The notes beneath the pieces were generated by a model. That model ran no database searches. It saw nothing but the letters and a program-made list of their open reading frames with translations, and had not been told where the DNA came from. Positions 50,465 through 59,285 of a DNA stretch of 64,000 bases are shown in pieces (positions within the stretch are counted from its first letter, which is position 1; each line of letters starts with the position of its first letter). Made by a program: the position numbers and the translations under genes. Origin of the DNA: Actinomadura alba (lineage in GTDB: Bacteria > Actinomycetota > Actinomycetes > Streptosporangiales > Streptosporangiaceae); assembly GCF_014323705.1 (NCBI RefSeq), contig NZ_JABVEC010000019.1, positions 62,001-126,000 of the forward strand, in the 5' to 3' direction.

Positions 50465-51337
50465 GATCGCGCCGGCCGTGGTGGCGGGCACGATGCGGTA
50501 GTCGCGCTGGAAGACCAGATTGTGCAGGTCGGCGGCCGCGATGCTCCTGAGCGTCGGCAGTTCGGCCGCGGCATCGCGCTGGTCGAACACGTTGAGGGGC
50601 CAGTTGCCGACGGTGCCGCCGCACAGGTGCGGGTGGTGGAAGGCATGGCCGTAGAACGCCTTGATGGTCACCGGGTCGATCCGGGCGTCCCGCTGCTGCG
50701 CCCAGGTCACGGTCCACGCCACCTCGAGCCCTCCGTCCGGTCCGCGTACGACCCCGGTGCCCTCCACGGTTCCGGTGTCGAGCAGCAGGGTGCGGTTCAG
50801 CTCGGCGAGGGCCTGCCGCACGTACGGGTCGAGGTACCCGACGGCCCTGGCGAACACGGCCTCCTTGCCCTGCAGTGTGGTCTCACCGCCGTGGATCCCG
50901 TCGCGCAGATCGGCGAAGTGCCGGACCAGGGCCCGCAGGTGCGGCGGAGCGGGCGCTGATGACTGCGGCCCGGCGTGGAGGGGGTCTATGACACAGAAGC
51001 GATTCCCCTCGGTGTCGGCCAGCACCACGAAGTCCGGGTCCTCGGGGTAGAGGTCCCAGTCGACCCGTTCGGCGCCGATGGACACCAACCGGTCCACCTC
51101 GGCCGCCTGATCAACCGCGTCGGCGGCGTTCAGATCGATGTGGACGCGTGGATGATCCTGCGCGGGGGTCTCGCTGAGATCGAGGGCCAGCGCTGGACCG
51201 ACGCCGTCACCGGGCACGAGAACGGCCCAGTCGTCGCGCACCGCCCCGCGAGGAACGTATCCGAGCGCCCGGCTCCAGAACTCCACCGCGCGCCGCACGT
51301 CCGCCGCCCCCAGCACGATCGTCTCGAGGTTCAGCAT
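50459..51337 (-). CDS. VOC-domain protein fused to an unrecognised C-terminal domain
   Basis: 292 aa. Residues 1-120 form a glyoxalase-like domain (LETIVLGAADVRRAVEFWSRAL ... FVVLADTEGNRFCVIDP, each block split by the fold). Residues ~135-292 are a second, conserved-looking domain (FADLRDGIHGGETTLQG, TVTWAQQRDARIDPVTIKAF, YGHAFHHPHLCGG) that I cannot name. ATG 51337 starts the family-like N-terminus. Confidence 0.8.
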   Translation of the reverse strand: MLNLETIVLGAADVRRAVEFWSRALGYVPRGAVRDDWAVLVPGDGVGPALALDLSETPAQDHPRVHIDLNAADAVDQAAEVDRLVSIGAERVDWDLYPEDPDFVVLADTEGNRFCVIDPLHAGPQSSAPAPPHLRALVRHFADLRDGIHGGETTLQGKEAVFARAVGYLDPYVRQALAELNRTLLLDTGTVEGTGVVRGPDGGLEVAWTVTWAQQRDARIDPVTIKAFYGHAFHHPHLCGGTVGNWPLNVFDQRDAAAELPTLRSIAAADLHNLVFQRDYRIVPATTAGAIS

Positions 51338-51429
51338 GCCTCGATCCTCTCAGGCGCGGCGGTCCGCGGCCCAACGCTCCGACCGGCCCGGGGTGGTCGG
51401 ACGCCGAGGTGGGCGGGTATCGACCTGTC

Positions 51430-52515
51430 ATGGGGGCGTGGGGCAAGAGAGATGACATGGTGGTCCACCGGGCCGAGCCGTACAACGCCGAGCCGGCGCT
51501 CTGGGCGCTGGCCGACCGGCCGCTCACCCCGCTCGACGCCTTCTACTGCCGTAACCACGGGCCCGTTCCCGACGTCGATCCTGAGTCGTGGCGCCTGACG
51601 GTCGACGGGCTGGTGGAGCGCTCGCTGACGCTGTCACTGGACGATCTGCGGGCCGGCTTCGCCGAGCACAGCCTGGTCGCGACCCTGCAGTGCGCGGGCA
51701 ACCGCCGGGCCGGGTTCATGGCGGTCCGCGACATTCCCGGCGAGGACCCATGGGGCCCCGGCGCCACCTCGACCGCCCGCTGGAGCGGTGCTCTGCTGGC
51801 CGATGTCCTCGCCCGCGCCGGGCAGCGCCCGGAGGCCGCGCACATCGCGTTCGCCGCCCCCGACGTCTCCGAGTTGGCCGACCCGCCGCAGTCCTACGGG
51901 AGCTCCATCCCGGCCGGAACGGCCATGACGGGACAGGTGCTCCTGGCCTGGGCCATGAACGACCGGCCGCTGCCCCGGGTGCACGGCGCTCCGGTGCGCG
52001 TGGTCGTCCCCGGCTGGATCGGCGCTCGCAGCGTCAAATGGCTCGAACGGGTCACCGCGCGGCGAGAGCCGTCCGACAACTACTTCCAGGCCACCGCCTA
52101 CCGTGTCCTGCCGCCCCAGACCGATCCCGCACTGGCCGGTGAGGGCATCTCGCTCGGTCCTGTCCTGCTCAACACCGCCATCCTGCGGCCGGCCGACGGC
52201 GCGCGGCTGACGCCGGGGCCCGTGCAGGTCGCCGGTTACGCCTTCGCCGGAGAGGAGCGCACGGTCGCGCGCGTCGACGTGTCCCTCGACGACGGGAGCA
52301 GCTGGACCCAGGCCGAGCTCGGCGAGCAGGCCGGCCCGTGGGTCTGGCGGCTCTGGCGTACGACCGTGGAACTGGGCGAGGGCGACATCATCATCACGGC
52401 GCGCGCGTGGGACAGCGCCGGTGCCACCCAGCCGGAATCCGCCCGCCACCTGTGGAATCCGAAGGGCTACGCCAACAACTCGTGGTGCCGGGTCCGCGTC
52501 ACCTGCCGCTCCTGA
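51430..52515 (+). CDS. Sulfite oxidase-like molybdopterin enzyme
   Basis: 361 aa. The Mo-coordinating Cys88 lies in ATLQCAGNRR, and HGAPVRVVVPGWIGARSVKWL is the sulfite oxidase core signature. The C-terminal ~110 residues are an Ig-like Mo-co dimerisation domain (VARVDVSLDDGSSW). There is no haem domain or signal peptide, so it is cytoplasmic, with an unknown electron acceptor. ATG 51430 follows TATCGA at 7 nt. Confidence 0.92.
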   Translation: MGAWGKRDDMVVHRAEPYNAEPALWALADRPLTPLDAFYCRNHGPVPDVDPESWRLTVDGLVERSLTLSLDDLRAGFAEHSLVATLQCAGNRRAGFMAVRDIPGEDPWGPGATSTARWSGALLADVLARAGQRPEAAHIAFAAPDVSELADPPQSYGSSIPAGTAMTGQVLLAWAMNDRPLPRVHGAPVRVVVPGWIGARSVKWLERVTARREPSDNYFQATAYRVLPPQTDPALAGEGISLGPVLLNTAILRPADGARLTPGPVQVAGYAFAGEERTVARVDVSLDDGSSWTQAELGEQAGPWVWRLWRTTVELGEGDIIITARAWDSAGATQPESARHLWNPKGYANNSWCRVRVTCRS

Positions 52516-52652
52516 CCCTCAGTCCGCCTGAGCCGTGTTCGCCCCCATGCCCGGATGGCACCCGTCTTCTGATGTCGTCGTGGTCGGTTCAGCCGAGCAT
52601 GCTGCCGATCGGGCGGCGGTACAGGAGGATTGCCAACGACGAAGGGAGCACA

Positions 52653-53192
52653 ATGCACCTACCCCCTCAAACCCCCCGGCCCCCGCAAACCCCCCAGTCC
52701 CCGCAATCCGACGAGCGGCCGTCCCCCGCAGGTCCTGCGCTGGCCGATCCCGGCATCCGGTTCGCCGCGCGACTGCTCGACACGCTCTTCACCTTCGGCT
52801 GCACCATCGTCATCGGCGTGCTGATCACGGGGATCTTCAGCGCCGTCAACGGGGGCGACCTGGATCAGGTGGGAGCCGAGTTCGGCATTCCGATGCTGGT
52901 CATGATCATCGGAACACCTTTCGTCTACGAGTGGGTGCAGGTCGCCAAGTGGGGCGGGACGGCGGGCAAGCGGATCACCGGACTCCGGGTGGTCCGGGCG
53001 ACCGATGGCGGCCCGGTGCCGGCGGGGCGTGCCGCCGTTCGGGCGCTGTGCTACTCACCCGGGATCTACTACGCGCCGAATCTCATTCCCGTCCTGGCGC
53101 AGTTGAACGTCCTGTGGATGCTCTGGGACAAGCCGCTGAAGCAGTGCTGGCACGACAAGGCCGCGAAGACCATCGTCGTCGTCACCAAGTAG
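52653..53192 (+). CDS. RDD family membrane protein
   Basis: 179 aa. After a Pro/Gln-rich tail, RFAARLLDTLFTFG has the Arg and Asp of the RDD motif; a second helix (IPMLVMIIGTPFVYEW) and WGGTAGKRITGLRVV complete the domain. ATG 52653 follows AAGGGAG. Function unknown. Confidence 0.9.
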   Translation: MHLPPQTPRPPQTPQSPQSDERPSPAGPALADPGIRFAARLLDTLFTFGCTIVIGVLITGIFSAVNGGDLDQVGAEFGIPMLVMIIGTPFVYEWVQVAKWGGTAGKRITGLRVVRATDGGPVPAGRAAVRALCYSPGIYYAPNLIPVLAQLNVLWMLWDKPLKQCWHDKAAKTIVVVTK

Positions 53193-53198
53193 GCCGCG

Positions 53199-54062
53199 TC
53201 AGCCGGTCACCGCGCGCAGCGTGCCGGGTCGGAGCCCGGTGATCCGGTCCAGGGCCGCCGACGTGGCCTGGTCGGCGGGAAGGTAGACGATCAGGCGCCG
53301 TTCGTCGGCGTCGGGTAGGCCGAGCCCGAGCGTCTCGTAGGCCAGCCGCAGTTCGCCGGCGTCCGGATGCACCAGCCGTTCGACGCCGGTGCGCGGGGGC
53401 AGGCCGGACAGCACCCTCTTCAGCCGGTCGGTGAATGGTGCGCCGGCGATCACGGTGAGTTCGTCCGAGAGCACGGCGACGTGCGGGTCGGCGCGGTAGG
53501 CCTCGCTCTTGAGCGTGGCGACCTGATCGTCGGCGACGCGCTCCCAGTCCGGGTAGGCGGCCCGCGCCCGGGGGTCGGTGAACATGAAGCGGATGAGATT
53601 GGGCGGCTCGCCGTCCAGGAGGCCGAGGGGCCGGGCGAGCCGCTCGTAGCCACTCGTGAAGGCCAGCACGTCGCTCAGCCGGTTGAGCAGGATGGCCGGA
53701 GCCGGTTCGAGCCGGTCGAGCAGTGCCCGCACGGTGGGACGCACTGACCTGGCCGGCGGCACGGCGCCCGGGCAGAGGAGGTTCTGACCGGCCGCCTTGC
53801 TGAGCCGGCGCAGGTGCAGGCGTTCGTCGGGGGACAGCCGCAGCGCGTCGGCGAGCGCCCCGAGGACCTGGACGGACGGGTGCCGATCGCGGCCCTGCTC
53901 GAGCCGCGCGAGGTACTCGACGCTGACCCCGGCGAGCGTGGCCAGCTCGGCCCGGCGCAGGCCGGGCGTACGACGACGGTCGCCGGTGGGAAGGCCCACG
54001 TCGGCCGGTGTGACGGCTTCGCGACGGCCACGAAGGAACAGGCCCAGCTCGTTGTCGCTCAC
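53199..54062 (-). CDS. XRE-family regulator with MmyB-type ligand domain
   Basis: 287 aa. The HTH (RTPGLRRAELATLAGVSVEYLARLEQG) is followed by the MmyB-like effector region (ILLNRLSDVLAFTSGYERLARPLG and a late HPDAGELRLAYETLGLG), as in many actinomycete regulators. GTG 54062 has TACGCT 6 nt upstream, so it is leaderless; the TTG two codons earlier is less likely. The divergent methyltransferase gene may be its target. Confidence 0.92.
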   Translation of the reverse strand: MSDNELGLFLRGRREAVTPADVGLPTGDRRRTPGLRRAELATLAGVSVEYLARLEQGRDRHPSVQVLGALADALRLSPDERLHLRRLSKAAGQNLLCPGAVPPARSVRPTVRALLDRLEPAPAILLNRLSDVLAFTSGYERLARPLGLLDGEPPNLIRFMFTDPRARAAYPDWERVADDQVATLKSEAYRADPHVAVLSDELTVIAGAPFTDRLKRVLSGLPPRTGVERLVHPDAGELRLAYETLGLGLPDADERRLIVYLPADQATSAALDRITGLRPGTLRAVTG

Positions 54063-54197
54063 GATCAAAGCGTACGTGCGCTCGAACTCGTCCGCGCCGA
54101 GATCGTTCTCTCGCGGACCGGACCCCCCGTCACCCGGGGCGTGAGACTCCCATCACATCGGCGCGCAGAGTGCTGACGATCATGCAAGATTCGTTCC

Positions 54198-55019
54198 ATG
54201 AACGCCGACGGCACCGACCGCCCCGGGACCGCGCCCATCCGCGGCCTCGACACGGGCCGGCCGCACTCCGCGCGAGTATGGAACTACTGGCTCGGAGGCA
54301 AGGACCACTACCGCGCCGACCGGCTCCTCGGGGACAAGGTCGCGAAGCTGGTGCCCGGCATCGTCGACTCGGCGCGCGCCGACCGGGCGTTCCTCAACCG
54401 CTCGGTGCGCTACCTCGGCGGGAAGCCGGGCATCCGTCAGTACCTCGACATCGGTACCGGGCTGCCCACCATGGACAACACTCATGAGGTCGCCCAGCGC
54501 GTCGCCCCCGAGTCACGGATCGTCTACGTCGACAACGATCCGATGGTCCTGGCCCACGCCCGTGCCCTGCTCAGGAGCACTCCCGAGGGTGCCACCGACT
54601 ATCTCGACGCCGATCTGCGCGATCCCGAGAAGATCCTCGAGATGGCGGCGAAGACCCTGGACCTCAGCCGGCCAGTGGCGCTCATGCTGCTCGCCGTCAC
54701 TCATCTCATCACCGACGACGAAGAGGCCTACGGGATCGTACGGCGGCTCATGGAAGCCTTGCCGTCCGGTAGCCATCTGGTCCTGGCGCACGCCTGCACC
54801 GACGCCGAGCCCACGCGAACCGCGGTCAGCGCCTACAACGACAGCGGCATCCCCACCAAGATCAAAGCCCGCGACCAGAGCGGGATCGCCCGGTTCTTCG
54901 ATGGGCTGGAGCTGGTCGAACCCGGCGTCGTGTCGTGCCCGAAATGGCGGCCTGATCCGAGCATCTGGGCGGTGCCCGGCGACGTCATGACCTTCTGCGG
55001 AGTCGCGCGAAAGCTTTAG
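54198..55019 (+). CDS. SAM-dependent methyltransferase, PF04672 type
   Basis: 273 aa. The N-terminal RPHSARVWNYWLGGKDHYRAD is the signature of this actinomycete family, and YLDIGTGLPTMDNTHEVAQ is the SAM-binding motif I. VYVDNDPMVLAHARALL contributes the acidic loop. These enzymes are abundant in streptomycetes, mostly with unknown acceptors. ATG 54198 is divergent from the MmyB-type regulator. Confidence 0.93.
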   Translation: MNADGTDRPGTAPIRGLDTGRPHSARVWNYWLGGKDHYRADRLLGDKVAKLVPGIVDSARADRAFLNRSVRYLGGKPGIRQYLDIGTGLPTMDNTHEVAQRVAPESRIVYVDNDPMVLAHARALLRSTPEGATDYLDADLRDPEKILEMAAKTLDLSRPVALMLLAVTHLITDDEEAYGIVRRLMEALPSGSHLVLAHACTDAEPTRTAVSAYNDSGIPTKIKARDQSGIARFFDGLELVEPGVVSCPKWRPDPSIWAVPGDVMTFCGVARKL

Positions 55020-55080
55020 ATCTCCACGTCCTCGGCGAATACCGTGACCGACGGCCGATGAATCAAGGAAGAATACGATC

Positions 55081-55623
55081 ATGGCGCATATCGATCTCGG
55101 TGTGGACGAGCAGACGAATCCCGGCATCACCGGCCTGCTGAAATTCAGGCCCGAGACCGCCAAGCCGCTCAACGAGCTGGCGGAGGTGCTGCTGCGCGCG
55201 CCGAATTCGCTGAGCCCGGGCGAGCGTGAACTGATCGCCGCATATGTCTCCGGGCTGAACGAGTGCGACTTCTGCTACGCCTCGCATTCGGCCACGGCCA
55301 ACGCGCAACTCGACTCGGACGCGACGCTGGTCGACCAGGTTGTCGGCGATCTCGATTCCGCGCCAGTCTCGGCGAAACTGCGCGCGCTGCTGCGCATCGC
55401 CGGTGCCGTACGCGAGGACGGGCGCAAGGTCACGACCGAACTCGTCGCCGCGGCCCGCGCCGAAGGGGCCACCGACGTCGAGATCCACGACACCGTGCTC
55501 ATCGCGGCGGCCTTCTCCATGTACAACCGGTACGTCGACGGCCTCGGCACGCTGGTCCCCGGCGGCCAGGACATGTACGCGCAGGCGGCCAGGCGCATCG
55601 TCGAGTTCGGCTACGCACGCTGA
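55081..55623 (+). CDS. AhpD-like carboxymuconolactone decarboxylase family protein
   Basis: 180 aa. ECDFCYASHS (Cys62, Cys65, His69) is the AhpD peroxidase motif, in which the CxxC disulfide cycles during peroxide reduction. The all-helical fold with a second repeat (DTVLIAAAFSMYNRYVDG) fits. AAGGA lies 11 nt before ATG 55081. It follows the methyltransferase with a 61-bp gap and could be cotranscribed. Confidence 0.92.
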   Translation: MAHIDLGVDEQTNPGITGLLKFRPETAKPLNELAEVLLRAPNSLSPGERELIAAYVSGLNECDFCYASHSATANAQLDSDATLVDQVVGDLDSAPVSAKLRALLRIAGAVREDGRKVTTELVAAARAEGATDVEIHDTVLIAAAFSMYNRYVDGLGTLVPGGQDMYAQAARRIVEFGYAR

Positions 55624-55749
55624 TCTCGCGTCCGGCCGCCTCGCGACCCACAGCGCTCCGCATCGAGCAATCGGTGACGCCGGTGACCGGCGAGCACATC
55701 AGTGCCCGCCCGGTCACCGGCGCGTCGGGTCCACCGGGCAGCCCTCCGG

Positions 55750-56817
55750 TCAGCGAGGTCTCACCGGAGGCGCGCTGTCGGCGACGCTGACCCTGAGCAG
55801 CGCCGACGAGGTGAGAACGCTGCCCACCGGCGCCTTGGCCCTGGCGGCATCGATGACCACCGACCGCTCGCCGAGGTACTGGTAGGTCTTCGGATCGAAG
55901 ATGTACTCCTCCCGGATGCCCAGTTCCCTGACGACCAGGGCCGCCGCGACGCCCTTGCGGCCCGCCGCGTCCGTCGACACCGGTACCGACACGACCCCCG
56001 GAATGGTGGCCGCCGCGCGGAACAGCGCCGCCCGCTGCGCGGCGGGCAGGTACGCCTCCCTGAGCATGCCGGCGACCCGGCTCCAGGCTTCGGTGTACGG
56101 GTTGGTGCTGTGCTCGAGCCGGGTGAACAGGTGCCTGCGCATCCCTGCCGTATCGGCCGGCAGCCGGCTGAGGTAGGCGTAGTCCGTGCGCAGGAATCCG
56201 GCTCGCTGGTCGAAGTCGGCGAGCTTCTCCGGGCCGGTCCTGGCCGGCGGCTGCTTCGCCTCGGGAGGCAGCGGCCAGCCGGGGTACGGCTTCGACGGCA
56301 GAGTCTCACCGGCGATGAACCCGTCGACCGACGTACCGGCCACCGGATACCAGACCGTGCGCTTTCCGCGGGCCAGGTAACGCGAATGCCCACTGGCGGT
56401 GTTCGACTCGACGGGGTTCATCGTCCGGGATTCGTACACGAGGTACTGGCCGGGTCTCGGGTGCAGTTCCGGATGCCGGGCGGCGTTGTCGGAGGCGTGG
56501 ACGAGCACGCTGACCGCCGCCACCGGCTGCGACGCGATCGGCGGAACCGGACGTACGACCTTTCGCTCCGTTCCGGCCACCACTATGCCCGTGGCCACCG
56601 CAAGGGCGAGCCCGCCGGCGATGAGGAGGCGCGGCCGGAGGCCGATCCGGGGCCGTGCCCATCGGCCCGTCCGGCGAGCCGGGTGCGACCGGGCCGGACC
56701 GGCGATCTCCTCTAGCAGCCGCCGTTCCTCGGCGCGCAGGTCGGCGAGCTCCGGCAGGGGGATCTCCGAGCGCAGCCGGTCGAGCTGAGTGATCTCATCC
56801 ACGAGCAGGTTCCTCAC
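55750..56817 (-). CDS. CU044_5270 family protein, partner of ECF sigma factor
   Basis: 355 aa. Residues 1-55 are cytoplasmic with charged helices, residues ~62-81 a single membrane helix (LLIAGGLALAVATGIVVAG), and the rest extracytoplasmic (VSVLVHASDNAAR, YLSRLPADTAGMRRHLF, EEYIFDPKTYQYLGE). This matches the CU044_5270 family, usually encoded right after an ECF sigma gene. It may act as the anti-sigma factor or sensor. Its start overlaps the sigma gene by 23 bp. Confidence 0.88.
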   Translation of the reverse strand: MRNLLVDEITQLDRLRSEIPLPELADLRAEERRLLEEIAGPARSHPARRTGRWARPRIGLRPRLLIAGGLALAVATGIVVAGTERKVVRPVPPIASQPVAAVSVLVHASDNAARHPELHPRPGQYLVYESRTMNPVESNTASGHSRYLARGKRTVWYPVAGTSVDGFIAGETLPSKPYPGWPLPPEAKQPPARTGPEKLADFDQRAGFLRTDYAYLSRLPADTAGMRRHLFTRLEHSTNPYTEAWSRVAGMLREAYLPAAQRAALFRAAATIPGVVSVPVSTDAAGRKGVAAALVVRELGIREEYIFDPKTYQYLGERSVVIDAARAKAPVGSVLTSSALLRVSVADSAPPVRPR

Positions 56818-57400
56818 TGAGAGACGACGTCGGATCGACCCCGCCGAGTTCTTTACGCATCTTGCTTCGGGCCCGGTTGATTCGAGAGCGCACCGTTCCG
56901 ACGCGGATGCCCAGTGCCTGCGCGGCCTCCGCGTAACCGAGGCCGCCCCAGGTCACGAGCAGCAGCACGTCGCGATGACCGGCGGGCAACCGCGCCAGTG
57001 CGTCGGCCAGCCGCTGCCGTACGGCCTCGGCGCTCATTCGCTCGTCACTGCGGTCGGTGAACGGCCTGGTCACCGGGTCGGCGCCCGTACGGGCGAGAAC
57101 ACGGAGTTGCCGCACCTCGGTCCGCTTGTGCCGGCCGATCAGGTTCGTCGCGATGCCGTACAGCCACGGGCGAGCGTCGGGGCGCGCGGTGTCGTAGCGC
57201 TCGCGCTGCCGGAACGCCGCGAGGAAGGTCTCGGCCGCGACGTCCTCGGCCGCGTCGATCCCGAGCCTGCGGATGACGTACCGCTTGATCTCCGGCGCGT
57301 GCCGACGGAAGACCTCGGCGAACGCCTCGGGTTCTCGCCAGGACCGCTCGATGACGGAGGCGTCGTCGGCCTCGGTCGGGGCCCGGCTCGTTTCGCTCAT
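56795..57400 (-). CDS. ECF-type RNA polymerase sigma factor
   Basis: 201 aa. Region 2 (FAEVFRRHAPEIKRYVIRRLG, DVAAETFLAAFRQRERYD) and region 4 (LPAGHRDVLLLVTWGGLGYAEAAQALG, VRSRINRARSKMRKEL) are both clear, with a short linker. ATG 57400 follows a GAGAGGCCGAG leader. The downstream overlapping gene is its probable membrane partner. GGGAACC on the minus strand at 57463-57457 resembles an ECF -35, but no convincing -10 follows. Confidence 0.94.
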   Translation of the reverse strand: MSETSRAPTEADDASVIERSWREPEAFAEVFRRHAPEIKRYVIRRLGIDAAEDVAAETFLAAFRQRERYDTARPDARPWLYGIATNLIGRHKRTEVRQLRVLARTGADPVTRPFTDRSDERMSAEAVRQRLADALARLPAGHRDVLLLVTWGGLGYAEAAQALGIRVGTVRSRINRARSKMRKELGGVDPTSSLSEEPARG

Positions 57401-57608
57401 TCTCGGCCTCTCGGCTTCTGGTCAGGACACCCCCTCTTGCCCACTCGCGAGCATGCGGTTCCCACGAGAGCCGTACGAAATCACGCCGCGCCGTCGCCGG
57501 TGACCGGCCGCCGCGCGTGAGCGGGCTCACTGCCGCCGACCTCATAGATCACCACAACGCGGTTATAACGTGACAAAGGTCGAGGGATATCCACACCTTT
57601 GGAGCCGT

Positions 57609-59051
57609 GTGACCGAGCTGAGCCACCACCGCAGGCTGCTCGTACTCATGATCTGCTGCATCAGCCTGTTCGTCGTCGGGCTGGACAACACGATCGTCAA
57701 CCTGGCCCTGCCGTCGATCCGGCGGGACTTCGACGCGTCCGTGTCCGGCCTGCAGTGGACGATCGACGCCTACACGCTCGTGGTGGCCGGCCTGCTGATG
57801 CTCTCCGGCTCGACCGCGGACCGGATCGGCCGGCGCCGCGTCTTCCAGACCGGCCTGGTGCTGTTCGGCCTGGGTTCACTGCTGTGCAGCCTGGCCCAGA
57901 GCACCGAGCTGCTGATCGTCTTCCGCATGGTGCAGGCGATCGGCGGGTCGATGCTGAACCCGGTGGCGCTGTCGATCATTACCAACACCTTCACGGCGCC
58001 GAAGGAGCGGGCCCGCGCCATCGGGATCTGGGGCGGTGTCATCGGCCTGAGCATGGCACTGGGCCCGGTGGTCGGCGGGGCACTCGTCCACTCGATCGGC
58101 TGGCGGTCGATCTTCTGGATCAACGTTCCCATCTGTGTCGCCGCGGTCGGCCTGGCCGCGGTGTACGTGCCGGAGTCGCGCGCGGCGCGGGCGCGCAGGA
58201 TCGACCCGGTCGGCCAGCTGCTGGTGATCCTCCTGCTGGGCGGCCTGACGTACGCGATCATCGAGGGCCCGCACACGGGGTGGGGCTCGGCGCCGATCGC
58301 CGGATGCTTCGCCCTCGCGGCCGCCGCCCTGGCCGCCATCGCGGTGTACGAGCGGCGCCGCGCCGAACCGCTGATCGATCTGCGGTTCTTCGCGAGCGTG
58401 CCGTTCTCGGGAGCGGTGCTGATCGCGTTGATCGGGTTCTCGGCGCTCGCCGGCTTCCTGTTCCTGAACTCGATCTACCTTCAGGAGGTCCGGGGCCTGT
58501 CGCCGCTGGACGCCGGTCTGCTGACCCTGCCGATGGCGTTGGTGACCGGTGTGTGCGCTCCGTTGTCGGGGCGGATCGTCGGTGCCCGCGGTGCGCGGTT
58601 GCCGCTCCTGGCCGCCGGCACGGGACTCACGGTCAGCGCTCTGCTCCTCACGAGGCTGACCGCCGACACCCCGATCGGTCTGCTGGTCGTCGCGTACGTG
58701 GTCTTCGGCATCGGCTTCGGGATGCTCAACGCCCCGATCACCAACACCGCGATCTCGGGCATGCCCCGGTCGCAGGCCGGGGTCGCGGCGGCCACCGCTT
58801 CGACCAGCCGCCAGGTCGGCGCCGCGCTCGGCGTCGCCGTCCTCGGATCGGTGGTCACCTCGGGCGTGACCGGCCCGCTCGCGACGGGTTTCGCGCCCGC
58901 CAGCCATCCGGCCTGGTGGATCATGAGCGGCTGCGGTGTCGTCGTGTTCGCCCTCGGCCTCCTCACCACCGGCCGGCGGGCGAGGCGCACCGCCGACCGG
59001 GTCACCGAGCAGTTCTCCGCCGGGCAGCCGAAGGTCCAGATGAGCGCCTGA
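57609..59051 (+). CDS. EmrB/QacA-type MFS drug exporter (14 helices)
   Basis: 480 aa. LFVVGLDNTIVNLALPSI (motif D1) and GSTADRIGRRRVFQTGLVLF (motif A) open the protein, and about 14 hydrophobic helices follow, placing it in the DHA2 group of proton-driven exporters. GTG 57609 is chosen for TTTGGAG just upstream. GTG 57570 lies directly after the -10-like TATAAC (57564-57569) and would be at or before the transcription start. An AraC gene follows on the same strand. Confidence 0.92.
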   Translation: MTELSHHRRLLVLMICCISLFVVGLDNTIVNLALPSIRRDFDASVSGLQWTIDAYTLVVAGLLMLSGSTADRIGRRRVFQTGLVLFGLGSLLCSLAQSTELLIVFRMVQAIGGSMLNPVALSIITNTFTAPKERARAIGIWGGVIGLSMALGPVVGGALVHSIGWRSIFWINVPICVAAVGLAAVYVPESRAARARRIDPVGQLLVILLLGGLTYAIIEGPHTGWGSAPIAGCFALAAAALAAIAVYERRRAEPLIDLRFFASVPFSGAVLIALIGFSALAGFLFLNSIYLQEVRGLSPLDAGLLTLPMALVTGVCAPLSGRIVGARGARLPLLAAGTGLTVSALLLTRLTADTPIGLLVVAYVVFGIGFGMLNAPITNTAISGMPRSQAGVAAATASTSRQVGAALGVAVLGSVVTSGVTGPLATGFAPASHPAWWIMSGCGVVVFALGLLTTGRRARRTADRVTEQFSAGQPKVQMSA

Positions 59052-59172
59052 GTGCCGGCGTGGTGCACTCAGGCGCGGCCAGGGTGCCGGCGGAGACGGG
59101 TTCCCCGCCGGCAACGCCCCCGATGGCGTCTCACCAACTCGTACAGTGTGAAGCGCGGGGACGAAGCCGTCC

Positions 59173-59207
59173 TTGCCCATCCGCGCCGACACGTTGCCCA
59201 TCCGCGC
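59173..59207 (+). promoter_or_regulatory. 14-bp direct repeats, 21 bp apart, upstream of araC-type gene
   Basis: TTGCCCATCCGCGC at 59173-59186 and again at 59194-59207. A start-to-start distance of 21 bp, two helical turns, is typical of AraC-family half-sites. It lies 79 bp before the AraC start. Confidence 0.55.
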
Positions 59208-59285
59208 AACCTCCGGCGGCCCGCACCACGGCGTGGTGTCCGATTCCAGCCACGGCGGCACCCCGCAACAGAGCAGGGAGCACTA

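Noticed and set aside
57457..57463. ECF autoregulatory promoter
   Set aside because: GGGAACC fits a -35, but no matching -10 is found at 16-17 bp.
57876..59261. Long minus-strand frames opposite the EmrB-type exporter
   Set aside because: The plus-strand protein has clear MFS motifs and helices; the antisense product is charged and low in complexity.
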